NCBI RefSeq assembly: GCF_000284035.1
Contig: NC_016887.1
Location: 248,001-312,000, forward strand
Source of the DNA: Nocardia cyriacigeorgica GUH-2
GTDB taxonomy: Bacteria; Actinomycetota; Actinomycetes; Mycobacteriales; Mycobacteriaceae
Direction: 5' to 3'
DNA length: 64,000 bases
Shown: piece after piece, positions 38,250 through 46,145 of the stretch
How the letters are laid out: every line of letters begins with the position of its first letter
Position numbering within the stretch: the stretch's first letter is position 1
Notes under the pieces: model-generated
Told to the model about the DNA's origin: nothing
The model's input: only the letters and a program-made list of their open reading frames with translations
Databases searched by the model: none
Program-made: the position numbers and the translations under genes

Positions 38250-38957
38250 ATGAGGATCAGGAAGCTGGCCGTTATCGCGGCATTGGTGACCGTCGCGACC
38301 GGCGTGGCTGCCGGAACATCGGGTGCGGCGCCGGAAAAGAGAACCGACGCCGTTGGTTTCGTCGCGCAGGCCAGGGATGCGCAGTCGATCATCACCACCG
38401 ATGCCGGATCGCTGGTGGTCGAGGACGATACCTTCAAGGTGAAGGCGCCGGATGGCACGGTGCTCGCCGGAACACCGCTGCGTTTCCGGGTCGACGAGTT
38501 CGAATTCCCGATCGCCGCAGAGATATCCGGTCGCACCGCAAGGTTGACACCGCAATTCGATCTCGCGCACGCGGTGTACAAACCCGTCGCGCTGCCGTTC
38601 GAAGACAAGGCGCCGTTCAAATCCGAATACGACCGGGAAAAGGACGCCTGGACTCGCCTGACGAGCACCATCGCGATGGGCGCCACGATCGGCACCCTGA
38701 TCGGCGGTCTCGGTGGCGCGGCCGCGGGCTGCGTGCTCGGCGGAATCGCCGGTGCCACGGTCGCCTCGGCCACCATCATCGGCCTGTTCGGGCCGTTCAT
38801 CCCCGCGGCCGCGGTGGGCTGCATCGGCGGAGTGCTGGCCGTCGGCGCCCTGGGCACGGTGGCGGGCCAATTGCTGGTGACGGCGCCGGTGGCGATCGGT
38901 GCGGCAATTCAGTATTTCGCCACGATCAATTCGCCGTTCCCGGGGCCCGCGAAGTAG
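38250..38957 (+). CDS. Secreted glycine-rich protein, paralogue 2
   Basis: A 235-aa protein with a signal peptide (MRIRKLAVIAALVTVATGVAAG, cleavage near SGAAPE). The domain order matches the protein at 29449-30153: a strand-rich part with KAPDGTVLAGTPLRFRV, TARLTPQFDLAHAV and PVALPFED, then Gly/Ala-rich segments (GCVLGGIAGATVAS, FGPFIPAAAVGCIGG, ending QYFATINSPFPGPAK). I estimate well over half of the mature residues are identical to paralogue 1. An in-frame ATG at 38232 is an alternative start. No partner gene is shared by the two loci. Confidence 0.78.
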   Translation: MRIRKLAVIAALVTVATGVAAGTSGAAPEKRTDAVGFVAQARDAQSIITTDAGSLVVEDDTFKVKAPDGTVLAGTPLRFRVDEFEFPIAAEISGRTARLTPQFDLAHAVYKPVALPFEDKAPFKSEYDREKDAWTRLTSTIAMGATIGTLIGGLGGAAAGCVLGGIAGATVASATIIGLFGPFIPAAAVGCIGGVLAVGALGTVAGQLLVTAPVAIGAAIQYFATINSPFPGPAK

Positions 38958-39286
38958 GGCCGGGCGAACCATTCACCGTGCCCGTCCGATCCACAGTGAC
39001 CGGCCGGGCGGTCCGGTCGGTGATCGAATGGGCCGTGTGTTCGGGCGATCGGGCGGCCTGTCCGGCCGCGTGATCGGGCAGGCAGTGTTGCGTGGCCGAC
39101 CCCGTCGAGCAGTGCTCGGCGGGGTTTTCGGCGGCGCGGCCCAGTGCTCGGCCGGACCGGGCGGCTGGCCCCCGAGCTTCATGAGATGTCAGGCAACGCG
39201 TTTACCTGCGGAAACGCTTGTGTCCGGGCGCACATCGGCGTGCCGGGGCTTGGTGCGTCGCCTGAATCGGTGTTACCTTCGATCGC
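38958..39286. other. Intergenic region upstream of the cysteine leader, 329 bp
   Basis: No gene. It holds an inverted repeat GCGTTT-N8-AAACGC at 39198-39217 and a promoter of suitable spacing: -35 TTGGTG at 39250-39255 and -10 TACCTT at 39274-39279, separated by 18 bp. The transcription start would fall at about 39287, the first base of the leader ATG. Confidence 0.6.
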
Positions 39287-39394
39287 ATGTTCTCCGGCCG
39301 CATCACCGCTCAGCGCGTCACCTATGTGACCGCTGGTCTCGGTCTGCGGCTCCCGCTCACGCGGGAACTGTGTTGTCCCTGCTGCCGCGGCTGA
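39287..39394 (+). CDS. Polycysteine leader peptide, probably leaderless
   Basis: A 35-codon ORF starting with ATG at 39287 and ending in LCCPCCRG before TGA. Four of the last seven codons are Cys (TGT TGT CCC TGC TGC). There is no ribosome site, and the ATG coincides with the predicted transcription start. In mycobacteria, leaderless short ORFs with clustered Cys codons act as cysteine-sensing attenuators upstream of sulfur genes. Here the ORF lies 83 bp upstream of a ROK regulator gene, with a hairpin between them. The peptide itself may have no function. Attenuation here is inferred. Confidence 0.7.
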   Translation: MFSGRITAQRVTYVTAGLGLRLPLTRELCCPCCRG

Positions 39395-39442
39395 GCGAGT
39401 TCTCCCGCTCGCGCGTCGCCGCCACGCCACACGTGTAGGCAC

Positions 39443-39458
39443 GTCCCGTCGTCGGGAC
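39443..39458 (+). promoter_or_regulatory. Hairpin between cysteine leader and ROK gene
   Basis: GTCCCG-TCGT-CGGGAC forms a 6-bp stem 48 bp after the leader stop and just before AAGGAA (39465-39470), the ROK ribosome site. It could hide or expose that site depending on ribosome stalling on the Cys codons. Confidence 0.5.
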
Positions 39459-39477
39459 TTCAGCAAGGAATCCACAG

Positions 39478-40746
39478 ATGTCCCTTCCTACCCTGGAACG
39501 TACTGTTTCTCGGTCCACTGCCCGTGCTCGTAGCACCCGCGCGGTCGTCGTCGCGCCGGAGTTGCGGATCTCGGACAACCCCGCGGCCGCCGTTCTGCGT
39601 GCCGCCACCGGCGGTCCCGTCTCCCGTGACAAGGCCGCGCGCGCAACCGGTTTGAGCATCGCGACGGTCAACCGCCAGGTCTCGGCGCTGTTGAACGCCG
39701 GGCTGTTGCGCGAACGCCCCGACCTCACCGCTTCCGGAGCCGTCGGCAGGCCGCGCGTCCCGTTCGAGATCGACCACGACTCGTACCTGACGATCAGTGT
39801 GCACATCGGCGCCGCCGCCACCAAGATCGTCGCCGCCGACCTGCGTGGGCGCATCCTCGGCGGTCTCGCCATCGCCACCCCACAGACGGGTCAGGAATTC
39901 GCCGTCACCACCGTCGCCCGCAGCGCCCGCGCGTTCTTGCAGCGCTGGCATCGGCGTAAAGCGTTGTGGGCCGGGGTCGCCATCGGCGGCCGGGTCGACT
40001 CGCAGACCGGTGTGGTCGACCACCCCAAGCTCGGCTGGCGCGGCGCTCCTTTGGGCGCGGTCCTCGCCGAGGTGCTCGAGCTTCCGGTTTCGGTAGCGCC
40101 GCACGTGGAGGCGATGGCCGCCTCGGAATTGTTGCTGCCCACCGGCGAACGCGACGTCGCCGGCCTCGCCAAGGGCAGCAGCCTCTACTTTTATGTCCGC
40201 GAAACCGCCGGTGTCGCCGTCACTTTGGATGGTCGCGTTCATACACCCAGCAGCGGCCCAGGATCCATCGCCCACCTGCCCACCGGTTCGGATGTCGATT
40301 GCACCTGCGGCCGCAAGGGCTGCTTCGAGGTGACCGTCGGCGATCGTGCACTGCACGCCCGCGCCGTCGGCCGCGGAATCATCCCCGCACACAACGGCAC
40401 CGGTGGCACCACCATCGCCGACCTCTACCGCGCCGCCGCAGACGGTTCCCAACCCGCGCGCGATCTCCTGGCCGAACGCGCCACCATGCTGGGCCAGACC
40501 GTCGCCCTCATCCGCGACCTCCTCAACCCCGACCGCGTAGTCCTAGGCGGCCAAGCCTTCACCGCCTACCGCCCCGCCCTAGCCCACGTCTCGAGAGCCT
40601 TCACCCAAGCCTCGGTCCTCCCTCCCACCGACATCCGCATCACCGGCTTCGCCCCCAAAGTCCAAGAACACGCCGCCGTAGTAACCTCCCTAACCCCCCT
40701 CTACACCGACCCCCTCTCCGCCCTCCGCCGCGCAACCCTCACCTAG
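39478..40746 (+). CDS. ROK-family transcriptional regulator
   Basis: A 422-aa protein with an N-terminal winged HTH (residues 30-100: NPAAAVLRAATGG, then ATGLSIATVNRQVSALLNAGLL) and a ROK sugar-kinase-like domain. The zinc signature is CTCGRKGCFE (Cys ligands spaced C-x-C-x4-C), so the ROK zinc site looks complete. The ATP-binding and catalytic DG(x)G motif of sugar kinases is weak, as in regulators. It resembles the mycobacterial Rv0485-type regulators. Regulation is probably through the cysteine-rich leader upstream. The TAG stop at 40744-40746 is one base from the edge of an IS256-family remnant. Confidence 0.88.
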   Translation: MSLPTLERTVSRSTARARSTRAVVVAPELRISDNPAAAVLRAATGGPVSRDKAARATGLSIATVNRQVSALLNAGLLRERPDLTASGAVGRPRVPFEIDHDSYLTISVHIGAAATKIVAADLRGRILGGLAIATPQTGQEFAVTTVARSARAFLQRWHRRKALWAGVAIGGRVDSQTGVVDHPKLGWRGAPLGAVLAEVLELPVSVAPHVEAMAASELLLPTGERDVAGLAKGSSLYFYVRETAGVAVTLDGRVHTPSSGPGSIAHLPTGSDVDCTCGRKGCFEVTVGDRALHARAVGRGIIPAHNGTGGTTIADLYRAAADGSQPARDLLAERATMLGQTVALIRDLLNPDRVVLGGQAFTAYRPALAHVSRAFTQASVLPPTDIRITGFAPKVQEHAAVVTSLTPLYTDPLSALRRATLT

Positions 40747-40747
40747 C

Positions 40748-41277
40748 GGGTGTGTCCAGTTAACGGCTGATCTTGGTTGTCGATGACTTCAGCTGGTGGG
40801 GGTCATGCGGCCTTCGAAGGCGATCTGGAAGGCGTTCAGCGGGGCCTTCCAGCGCATGGTCCATCGTTTTCGGCCCTTGCCGGTCGGATCGAGACTCATC
40901 AATGCCATGTAGACGCACTTCAGCGCGGCGGTCTCGTTCGGGAAATGTCCTCGGGCGCGGACGGCTTTGCGGATGCGGGCGTTGACCGACTCGATCGCGT
41001 TCGTCGAGCAGATGACCTTGCGGATCTCGACGTCGAAGGCCAGGAACGGCACGAATTCGGCCCACGCATCGGACCAGAGCTTCACGATCGCGGGATACTT
41101 GCCGCCCCAAGCCTCGGAGAACTCGAGGAACCGCTCGCTGGCCGCGTCCTCGGTCGCTGCGGTGTAGACCGGTTTCAACGCTTTGGCGATCTTGTCCCAG
41201 TCCTGACGGCTGGCGTAGCGGAAACTATTGCGCAGCAGGTGAATGATGCAGGTTTGCACGACGGTCTTCGGCCAGAC
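40748..41277 (-). mobile_element. IS256-family element remnant
   Basis: One end begins near GGGTGTGTCCAGTTAACGGC at 40748, which has the look of an IS256-type terminal repeat, directly after the ROK stop codon. The other end was lost where the IS3-family element starts at 41278. It carries the 3' part of a transposase gene only. Confidence 0.8.
40789..41277 (-). pseudogene. Transposase, IS256 family, 5'-truncated
   Basis: The C-terminal 160 or so residues of a mutator-type transposase: VWPKTVVQTCIIHLLRNSFRYASRQDWD, then FLAFDVEIRKVICSTNAIESVNARIRKAVRARGHF. The last catalytic Glu (in NAIE) is present, but the two upstream Asp residues are missing. Full-length members are about 400 aa. The frame is intact to the junction at 41277, and the missing part is not found on the other side of the IS3-family element. 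Confidence 0.88.
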
Positions 41278-41321
41278 TGAATCCCCCCGGCGATTCCGGA
41301 GGCTTCATCTCTTGAGGAAGG

Positions 41322-41648
41322 ATGAAGTCTGTGAGTTCGAAGAAGTACCCGCAGGAGTTGCGTGAGCGGGCGGTGCGGATGGTCGCGGAGGTCCGCGACC
41401 AGCACGAGTCGGAGTGGGTGGCGATCGGGGCGGTCGCCGAGTTGCTGGGAGTCGGGACCGCGGAGACGGTCCGCAAATGGGTGCGCCAAGGTCAGGTCGA
41501 TGCCGGCGCGCGGGCCGGGGTCACCACTGAGGAGTCCGCGGAGCTGAAACGGTTGCGCCGGGAGAACGCGGAACTCAAGCGCGCCAACGCAATTCTGAAA
41601 TCGGCGTCGGTTTTCTTCGCGGCCGAACTGGACCGGCCCCAGCGCTGA
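41322..41648 (+). CDS. IS3-family transposase OrfA
   Basis: A 108-aa DNA-binding protein with an HTH_Tnp_1 domain (YPQELRERAVRMV, then VAELLGVGTAETVRKWVRQ) and a leucine-zipper-like C terminus (ELKRLRRENAELKRANAIL). OrfB overlaps it in the -1 frame. A TTTTCTT stretch at about 41611-41617 is the likely slippery site for making the OrfAB fusion. Confidence 0.92.
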   Translation: MKSVSSKKYPQELRERAVRMVAEVRDQHESEWVAIGAVAELLGVGTAETVRKWVRQGQVDAGARAGVTTEESAELKRLRRENAELKRANAILKSASVFFAAELDRPQR

Positions 41649-42592
41649 TCGTCGAATACATCAGCGACCACCAGGGTCACCGCGTCGACGGTGGCCTGCG
41701 ATGGGGTGTCGAGTCGATCTGCGCCGCGCTCACCGAGCTCGGCGTCAAGATCGCCCCATCAACCTACTACGAACACCGCCGGGGACTTCCGAGCAAACTC
41801 CGACAGCGCGACGAGGAGCTGACGGTGGAGATCACGCGGGTGCACCGCGAGAACTACGGCGTCTACGGCGCCCGGAAAGTATGGCTGCAACTCAACCGTG
41901 AGGGCATCGAGGTGGCTCGATGCACCGTCGAGCGGCTGATGCGCCGGCACGGGCTACGAGGCGCGGTCCGCGGCCGGGTCAAACGCACCACGATCGCCGA
42001 TCCGGCCGCGGAGCGGCCGCAGGATCTGGTGCGACGCAAGTTCGCGCCGGCAGCACCGAACCGGCTGTGGGTAGCCGACATGACCTATGTGTCGACCTGG
42101 TCGGGCTGGGTCTACGTGGCGTTCGTGATCGACGCCTACGCGCGCAGGATCATCGGCTGGCGCACCGGCACCACGATGACGACAGAGCTGGTGCTCGACG
42201 CGATCGAGCACGCGATATGGACCCGGGAACGAGCGGGCTGGGACGTGAAAGATGTTGTCCACCACACAGATAGGGGCGCTCAATACACCTCGATCGCCTT
42301 CTCTGAGCGGCTCGCAGAGGCCGGGATCCAGCCCAGCGTCGGTGCGGTGGGATCGAGCTACGACAACGCCCTCGCCGAGACGATCAACGGCCTCTACAAG
42401 ACCGAGGTGATCAAACCCCGCGGCCCGTGGCGCAACGCAGATCAGGTCGAGTTCGCCACCGCCGAATGGGTCGATTGGTTCAACCACCGGCGCCTCTACC
42501 AGTACTGCGGCGACGTGCCACCGGCAGAGATGGAGGCCGCCTACTACGCTCAACACCCAGCCCAGCACCTGGCCGGGCTGTCACATCAGTAA
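41600..42592 (+). CDS. IS3-family transposase OrfB (rve domain)
   Basis: The reading frame is -1 to orfA and opens before the orfA stop, so the active product is the OrfAB frameshift fusion; an internal ATG at 41825 is a weaker alternative. It has an HTH_21 region (RENYGVYGARKVW) and an rve integrase core with the DDE triad: Asp in WVADMTYV, Asp in HHTDRGAQYTS and Glu in NALAETINGLYKTE. It looks intact and possibly active. Confidence 0.9.
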   Translation: MGVGFLRGRTGPAPALIVEYISDHQGHRVDGGLRWGVESICAALTELGVKIAPSTYYEHRRGLPSKLRQRDEELTVEITRVHRENYGVYGARKVWLQLNREGIEVARCTVERLMRRHGLRGAVRGRVKRTTIADPAAERPQDLVRRKFAPAAPNRLWVADMTYVSTWSGWVYVAFVIDAYARRIIGWRTGTTMTTELVLDAIEHAIWTRERAGWDVKDVVHHTDRGAQYTSIAFSERLAEAGIQPSVGAVGSSYDNALAETINGLYKTEVIKPRGPWRNADQVEFATAEWVDWFNHRRLYQYCGDVPPAEMEAAYYAQHPAQHLAGLSHQ

Positions 42593-42618
42593 GTCTCCGG
42601 ACATGCCGGGGGGATTCA

Positions 42619-42761
42619 CCCGTCTCCAGTCGCTGCAACGCACTCGCACTCATCTCCATCAACCCTGCCGCGCGCTCGATACTCATTCCCAGCCCTTCCC
42701 TTGCGTCCCTCAGCTGACGCCCGAGTTCACGGAGGGGCAGGGTGCTGTTGCTCTCCTTCAT
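42619..42761 (-). pseudogene. XRE-family regulator gene truncated by the IS element
   Basis: The first 47 or so codons remain from the ATG at 42761 (AGGGGA upstream): LGRQLRDAREGLGMSIERAAGLMEMSASALQRLETG, the HTH_31 type found in DUF5753 regulators. The reading frame then enters the IS end at 42618. The rest of the gene is not on the other side of the IS, where an IS256 remnant lies instead, so it was deleted. An upstream ATG at 42785 is possible. Confidence 0.82.
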
Positions 42762-43080
42762 GCGTTGAATCCCCTGAGCTCTCATGTCCCGTTCGCGGGA
42801 CTTTTCGGAACCAGAAACGGGTCAGGTGCTGGGCTTTTGCCTGGAATCGAGCGAATTCCGGCGGCTCATGCACTCGACCCGGCCGGTGCTGTTGGCTGTT
42901 CGCGCCCTGGGCGGTGTGTGGTCCCCGAGAACCCCGAAATACTGTGAAACCCCTTGGGCACCATAGCTAGTCGGAATGATGCAGGTCAAGCGGGTGAGGC
43001 AAGGTGGTGGTGCTGGGATTGCGTTGTGTGCGTGGTGGTTTCGTTTCGGCCGTCTACCGGTGTTCCGGGCTCGAAACGCG
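42762..43080. other. Intergenic region, 319 bp
   Basis: No supported gene. It presumably carried the promoter of the truncated XRE gene. A somewhat AT-rich patch lies at about 42935-42970. The DUF2207 gene's terminator follows at 43081. Confidence 0.5.
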
Positions 43081-43116
43081 CCGAAGCCCGGCAGCTCACT
43101 CGCTGCCGGGCTTCGG
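43081..43116 (-). terminator. Terminator after the DUF2207 gene
   Basis: CCGAAGCCCGGCAGC and GCTGCCGGGCTTCGG form a perfect 15-bp stem around TCACTC, 12 bp beyond the DUF2207 stop. The T tract is weak. Confidence 0.8.
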
Positions 43117-43127
43117 TCGAGGGATCC

Positions 43128-44756
43128 TCAGTTGCCCGCGGGGAACAACCCTTCCACTGCCGTGATGAAGTACGGGAAGTGGCCGGCGAAGCGGTGGAGG
43201 TTGCGGTCGCGTTCGAAGCCGCCGAACCAGTAGAGGCCGGGTTGGCGGTCGGCGCTGGGGTTGAGGTCGCGGAAGGTGCGGATCCAGTTGTCGGCGCGGC
43301 CGGTGATGACGGTGAACGGGAGCGCGCGGGAAAACACCAGCTCCTGGTCGGCGGGCGGGATCGAATCGCGGCGCAGCGCGTCGAGACCGCGTTGCAGGGC
43401 GCGGACCTGGCCGGTGAGGGTGCGGCCGTGGGCGGTGCGGGTGGGCAGGAAACGCGGCAGCAGCAGTGCGGCCACACCGGCCAGTGCGATGGCGACGCCG
43501 ACGAGCGCGTGCCCGGAGGTGACGGCGAGTCCGATGGTCGCGCCGACGCCGACGACGAGCAGGCCGATGCCCAGCCAGATCGGCAGGCGGCGCCGGGTCT
43601 GGTCGATCAACGCGCCGCGCTCGACCGCGTCGGCCAGCATGGCCTCGCGCACCGGCCCGGCCTGCACCCGGCCCGGGGCCCGCAATTCGCCGACGGTGAC
43701 GGCCTCGGCGCCGCCGGGCAGCAGCGCCTCGTAGACCGCCCGCTCGTACGGCCGCAGCTGGTCGTCGGCCGGATTCACCCGGGTGATGCGCCAATCCGAA
43801 TCGCTGATCGGCGCGATCCACAGGTACCGGCGCACCGCGAGATCGATGACGGTGGCGGCGATATCGGTGGGGTCGGCGCTCTCGTCGAGCAGCACGCCGG
43901 CCTCACCGGGCAGGATGCCATCAGGGGAGGTGAACTGCGCCTTGCCGTCCTCACGCAGCACCGGGTCGATGGTGCCGGTGCCGGCATCGGCCTGCTGACG
44001 TCGCGCGCGCCACACATACGCCGCCAGCGCCGCGAGGGCCAGCAGCAGCACACCGAAAGCGGCCAGCACCGGGGCGGTGATATCGAAGGCGGTCGAACCG
44101 GTTTCGCGGATCTCGGCGTTGGCGGGCACCGTGCCCGGCGGGATCTGCAACGTCAGGTCGATGGCGTCGCCCTTGTTGAGGTCGGTCTGCTCCAGGTAGA
44201 GCACGCCGTCGGCCTCGATGTGCACGTTCGCGCACGGCTTGGTCGCATTGGGCGGGCCGAGTTTGCAGTCCACGATGCCCATTTCGAAGCTCGGGCTGAT
44301 CAGCGACGCCGTGATGGAGGCGATATCGGCGTTCATCACCCCCACCCAGTGGAACAGCTGGGTGCCCTCCTGCTCGCTGACGGTGTTGTTCACCGAGTAG
44401 CTGAAGCTGGACTGGCCGGGATCGGCGCGCACGGTGAACAGGTCGCCCTCGACCTTCGCCGTGCCCGCGCCCTCGGCGGTGATGTCGGTGACCTCGAAGA
44501 CGCGTTCGGCGCCCTCGCCCGCGGGCACCCGCAGCGGCACCGTCATGGTGAACTTGTCGCCCTCGGGCACGGTGATCTGCTCTTTGACCTCCAGCACGCC
44601 TTCGCGACTGAGTTTGAGGTCGGCGACGATGGTGATGCCGTCGGCGACAGCTTCCTGCGCATGGGCTACCGGTGCGGTCGCAGGCGTTCCCATCGTGAGC
44701 AATCCGACGATGGTGATAAGCAGCGCGCCGACGGCGCCCCCCCGAAGAGTCAGCAT
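43128..44756 (-). CDS. DUF2207 membrane protein
   Basis: A 542-aa protein with a signal peptide or signal anchor (residues 1-33), an extracytoplasmic DUF2207 domain of about 200 residues (DLKLSREGVLEVKEQITVPEGD), a membrane helix near 228-250, a cytoplasmic winged-helix-like region and two more helices near 395-445. It ends in a conserved Trp/Phe/Gly-rich tail (LYWFGGFERDRNLHRFAGHF). The family is of unknown function and is often found in actinobacterial envelopes. It is divergent from the first of three metallopeptidase genes. Confidence 0.86.
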   Translation of the reverse strand: MLTLRGGAVGALLITIVGLLTMGTPATAPVAHAQEAVADGITIVADLKLSREGVLEVKEQITVPEGDKFTMTVPLRVPAGEGAERVFEVTDITAEGAGTAKVEGDLFTVRADPGQSSFSYSVNNTVSEQEGTQLFHWVGVMNADIASITASLISPSFEMGIVDCKLGPPNATKPCANVHIEADGVLYLEQTDLNKGDAIDLTLQIPPGTVPANAEIRETGSTAFDITAPVLAAFGVLLLALAALAAYVWRARRQQADAGTGTIDPVLREDGKAQFTSPDGILPGEAGVLLDESADPTDIAATVIDLAVRRYLWIAPISDSDWRITRVNPADDQLRPYERAVYEALLPGGAEAVTVGELRAPGRVQAGPVREAMLADAVERGALIDQTRRRLPIWLGIGLLVVGVGATIGLAVTSGHALVGVAIALAGVAALLLPRFLPTRTAHGRTLTGQVRALQRGLDALRRDSIPPADQELVFSRALPFTVITGRADNWIRTFRDLNPSADRQPGLYWFGGFERDRNLHRFAGHFPYFITAVEGLFPAGN

Positions 44757-44832
44757 GAGTGCCTACTCTAAACAGCTTGCTATTCTGCGTCAGCGGCTGT
44801 CGGAGAACATGAAGACGAGGGGGTACGGGGGA

Positions 44833-45981
44833 GTGACTCAACCACCGTACGGCTATGGGCCCGTCCCGCCCGGTGGGCATCCGATTCCGCCTGGACATCG
44901 CCCGCCCCCTTACGGCCCGCCACCCGGTTACCGGCCGCCGCCGGGTCCGCCGCCCGGCTACGGTCCACCCGGGTACGGCCCGCCCCCTGGTTACGGGCCG
45001 CCGCCGGGATACGGTCAGCGTCCGCCGTTTCCGCCGCCTCCGCCCGGCCCCGGTTACCGTCCGCCGATGCCGCCGCCGGTTCCCTACGGCCGCCCGCCGG
45101 GTCCGCCGCCGCGCCGCTCCGGTGGTGGCGGCAAAGTGGTGGCGGTGCTGGTCGTGCTGGTGCTGGTCGTCGTCGGCGGCCTGGTGCGCGCCGGGGTCAA
45201 GACCGGTATCCGCGACGATGCCTCCGGCCCGCGCCCCGGAATGACCTACGACAACGGCGAAACCGGTCCCGCGAAGACCGCCGACAACCCGCTGGTTATC
45301 GACACCAGCGCCACCCTGATCCCCGCGAGCTGCGATTACGCGCCCTGGGGCACCGGTGTGGAGACCGCGCGCGCGTTCTTCGACAGCGCCGAGAACTGCC
45401 TCGAGGCCGCGTGGAAGCCGGTGCTGGAGAAGGCCGGACTGCCGTTCCAGGCGCCGACGGTGAACGTCTCCGCGACCACCGACGGCATCACCACCCCGTG
45501 CACCGGCACCACCAGCAACTTCGCCGCCTTCTACTGCCCGGCCAACAAATCCATCTACATGCCGATCAGCCAGTTGCAGACCGACCTGTTCGGCGACAAC
45601 TGGGTGGTGTACCTGTCGGTGTTCGCGCACGAATACGGCCACCACATCCAGAACATGTCCGGCATCCTGAAGGCCGCCAACAGCGAACGCGTCGACTCCG
45701 GTGTGCGCAGCACCCGCGGCCTGGAACTGTCCCGGCGAGTCGAATTGCAGGCCAACTGCTTCGACGGGATGTACCTGTCGTCGTCTTCGCAGGGCGGCTC
45801 CCTCACCGCCTCGCAGATGAGCATGGCCCGCGAAGACGCCGAACACCGCGGCGACCAGCCCGGCGACATGCGCGACCACGGCAGCACCGCCAACGGCAGC
45901 CGCTGGTTCAACACCGGCGTCGACGAAAACCGCACGTCACAATGCAATACCTTCGCCGCCCCGGCGTCCGCGGTGAGTTGA
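44833..45981 (+). CDS. Membrane-anchored zinc metallopeptidase, copy 1
   Basis: A 382-aa protein: Pro/Tyr/Gly-rich cytoplasmic head (residues 1-95), one membrane helix (VVAVLVVLVLVVVGGLVRAG) and an extracytoplasmic YpfJ/neutral-zinc-metallopeptidase domain (PF04228 type). The zinc site is H266-E-Y-G-H270-H, followed by a downstream Glu in RRVELQANCF. NFAAFYCPANKSIYMP and GDQPGDMRDHG are conserved in all three copies. The GTG at 44833 is chosen because it aligns with the MTQPPYG and MTRPPYG starts of the other copies; ATG at 44755 would add 26 residues. Confidence 0.86.
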   Translation: MTQPPYGYGPVPPGGHPIPPGHRPPPYGPPPGYRPPPGPPPGYGPPGYGPPPGYGPPPGYGQRPPFPPPPPGPGYRPPMPPPVPYGRPPGPPPRRSGGGGKVVAVLVVLVLVVVGGLVRAGVKTGIRDDASGPRPGMTYDNGETGPAKTADNPLVIDTSATLIPASCDYAPWGTGVETARAFFDSAENCLEAAWKPVLEKAGLPFQAPTVNVSATTDGITTPCTGTTSNFAAFYCPANKSIYMPISQLQTDLFGDNWVVYLSVFAHEYGHHIQNMSGILKAANSERVDSGVRSTRGLELSRRVELQANCFDGMYLSSSSQGGSLTASQMSMAREDAEHRGDQPGDMRDHGSTANGSRWFNTGVDENRTSQCNTFAAPASAVS

Positions 45982-46145
45982 TGACGGTTTCGGTGATCGC
46001 CCGGCTCGCTCGGCCGGGTACGGGGAGGACGCGGCGAGGTGTACCAGTCGCATAGCCGCACAGCCGCTTCGGCTCGCCGTGCACCTGCGGCCGACGTACC
46101 GTTTGTCCGGGTCTGTACGGTCGAAGTGATCGGGGAGGGAAGAAC

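Larger units (their letters stand above)
41278..42618 (+). mobile_element. IS3-family insertion sequence, complete
   Basis: A 1,341-bp element with imperfect 28-bp terminal inverted repeats at 41278-41305 and 42591-42618, sharing TGAATCCCCCCGGC at both tips. It carries orfA and orfB in the usual -1 arrangement. There is no flanking target duplication (GAC on the left, CCC on the right), and the two flanks come from different genes. Confidence 0.93.

Noticed and set aside
40748..42618. Interpretation of the two IS pieces as one composite transposon
   Set aside because: They belong to different families, the IS256 piece lacks one end and the catalytic half, and there are no matching outer ends.
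42954..44771. + strand open frame of about 600 codons opposite the DUF2207 gene
   Set aside because: Shadow frame; the minus-strand DUF2207 protein has a signal peptide, membrane helices and family motifs.
44434..44832. Longer start of metallopeptidase copy 1
   Set aside because: The upstream frame runs through the DUF2207 gene on the other strand, and the GTG at 44833 matches the starts of copies 2 and 3.
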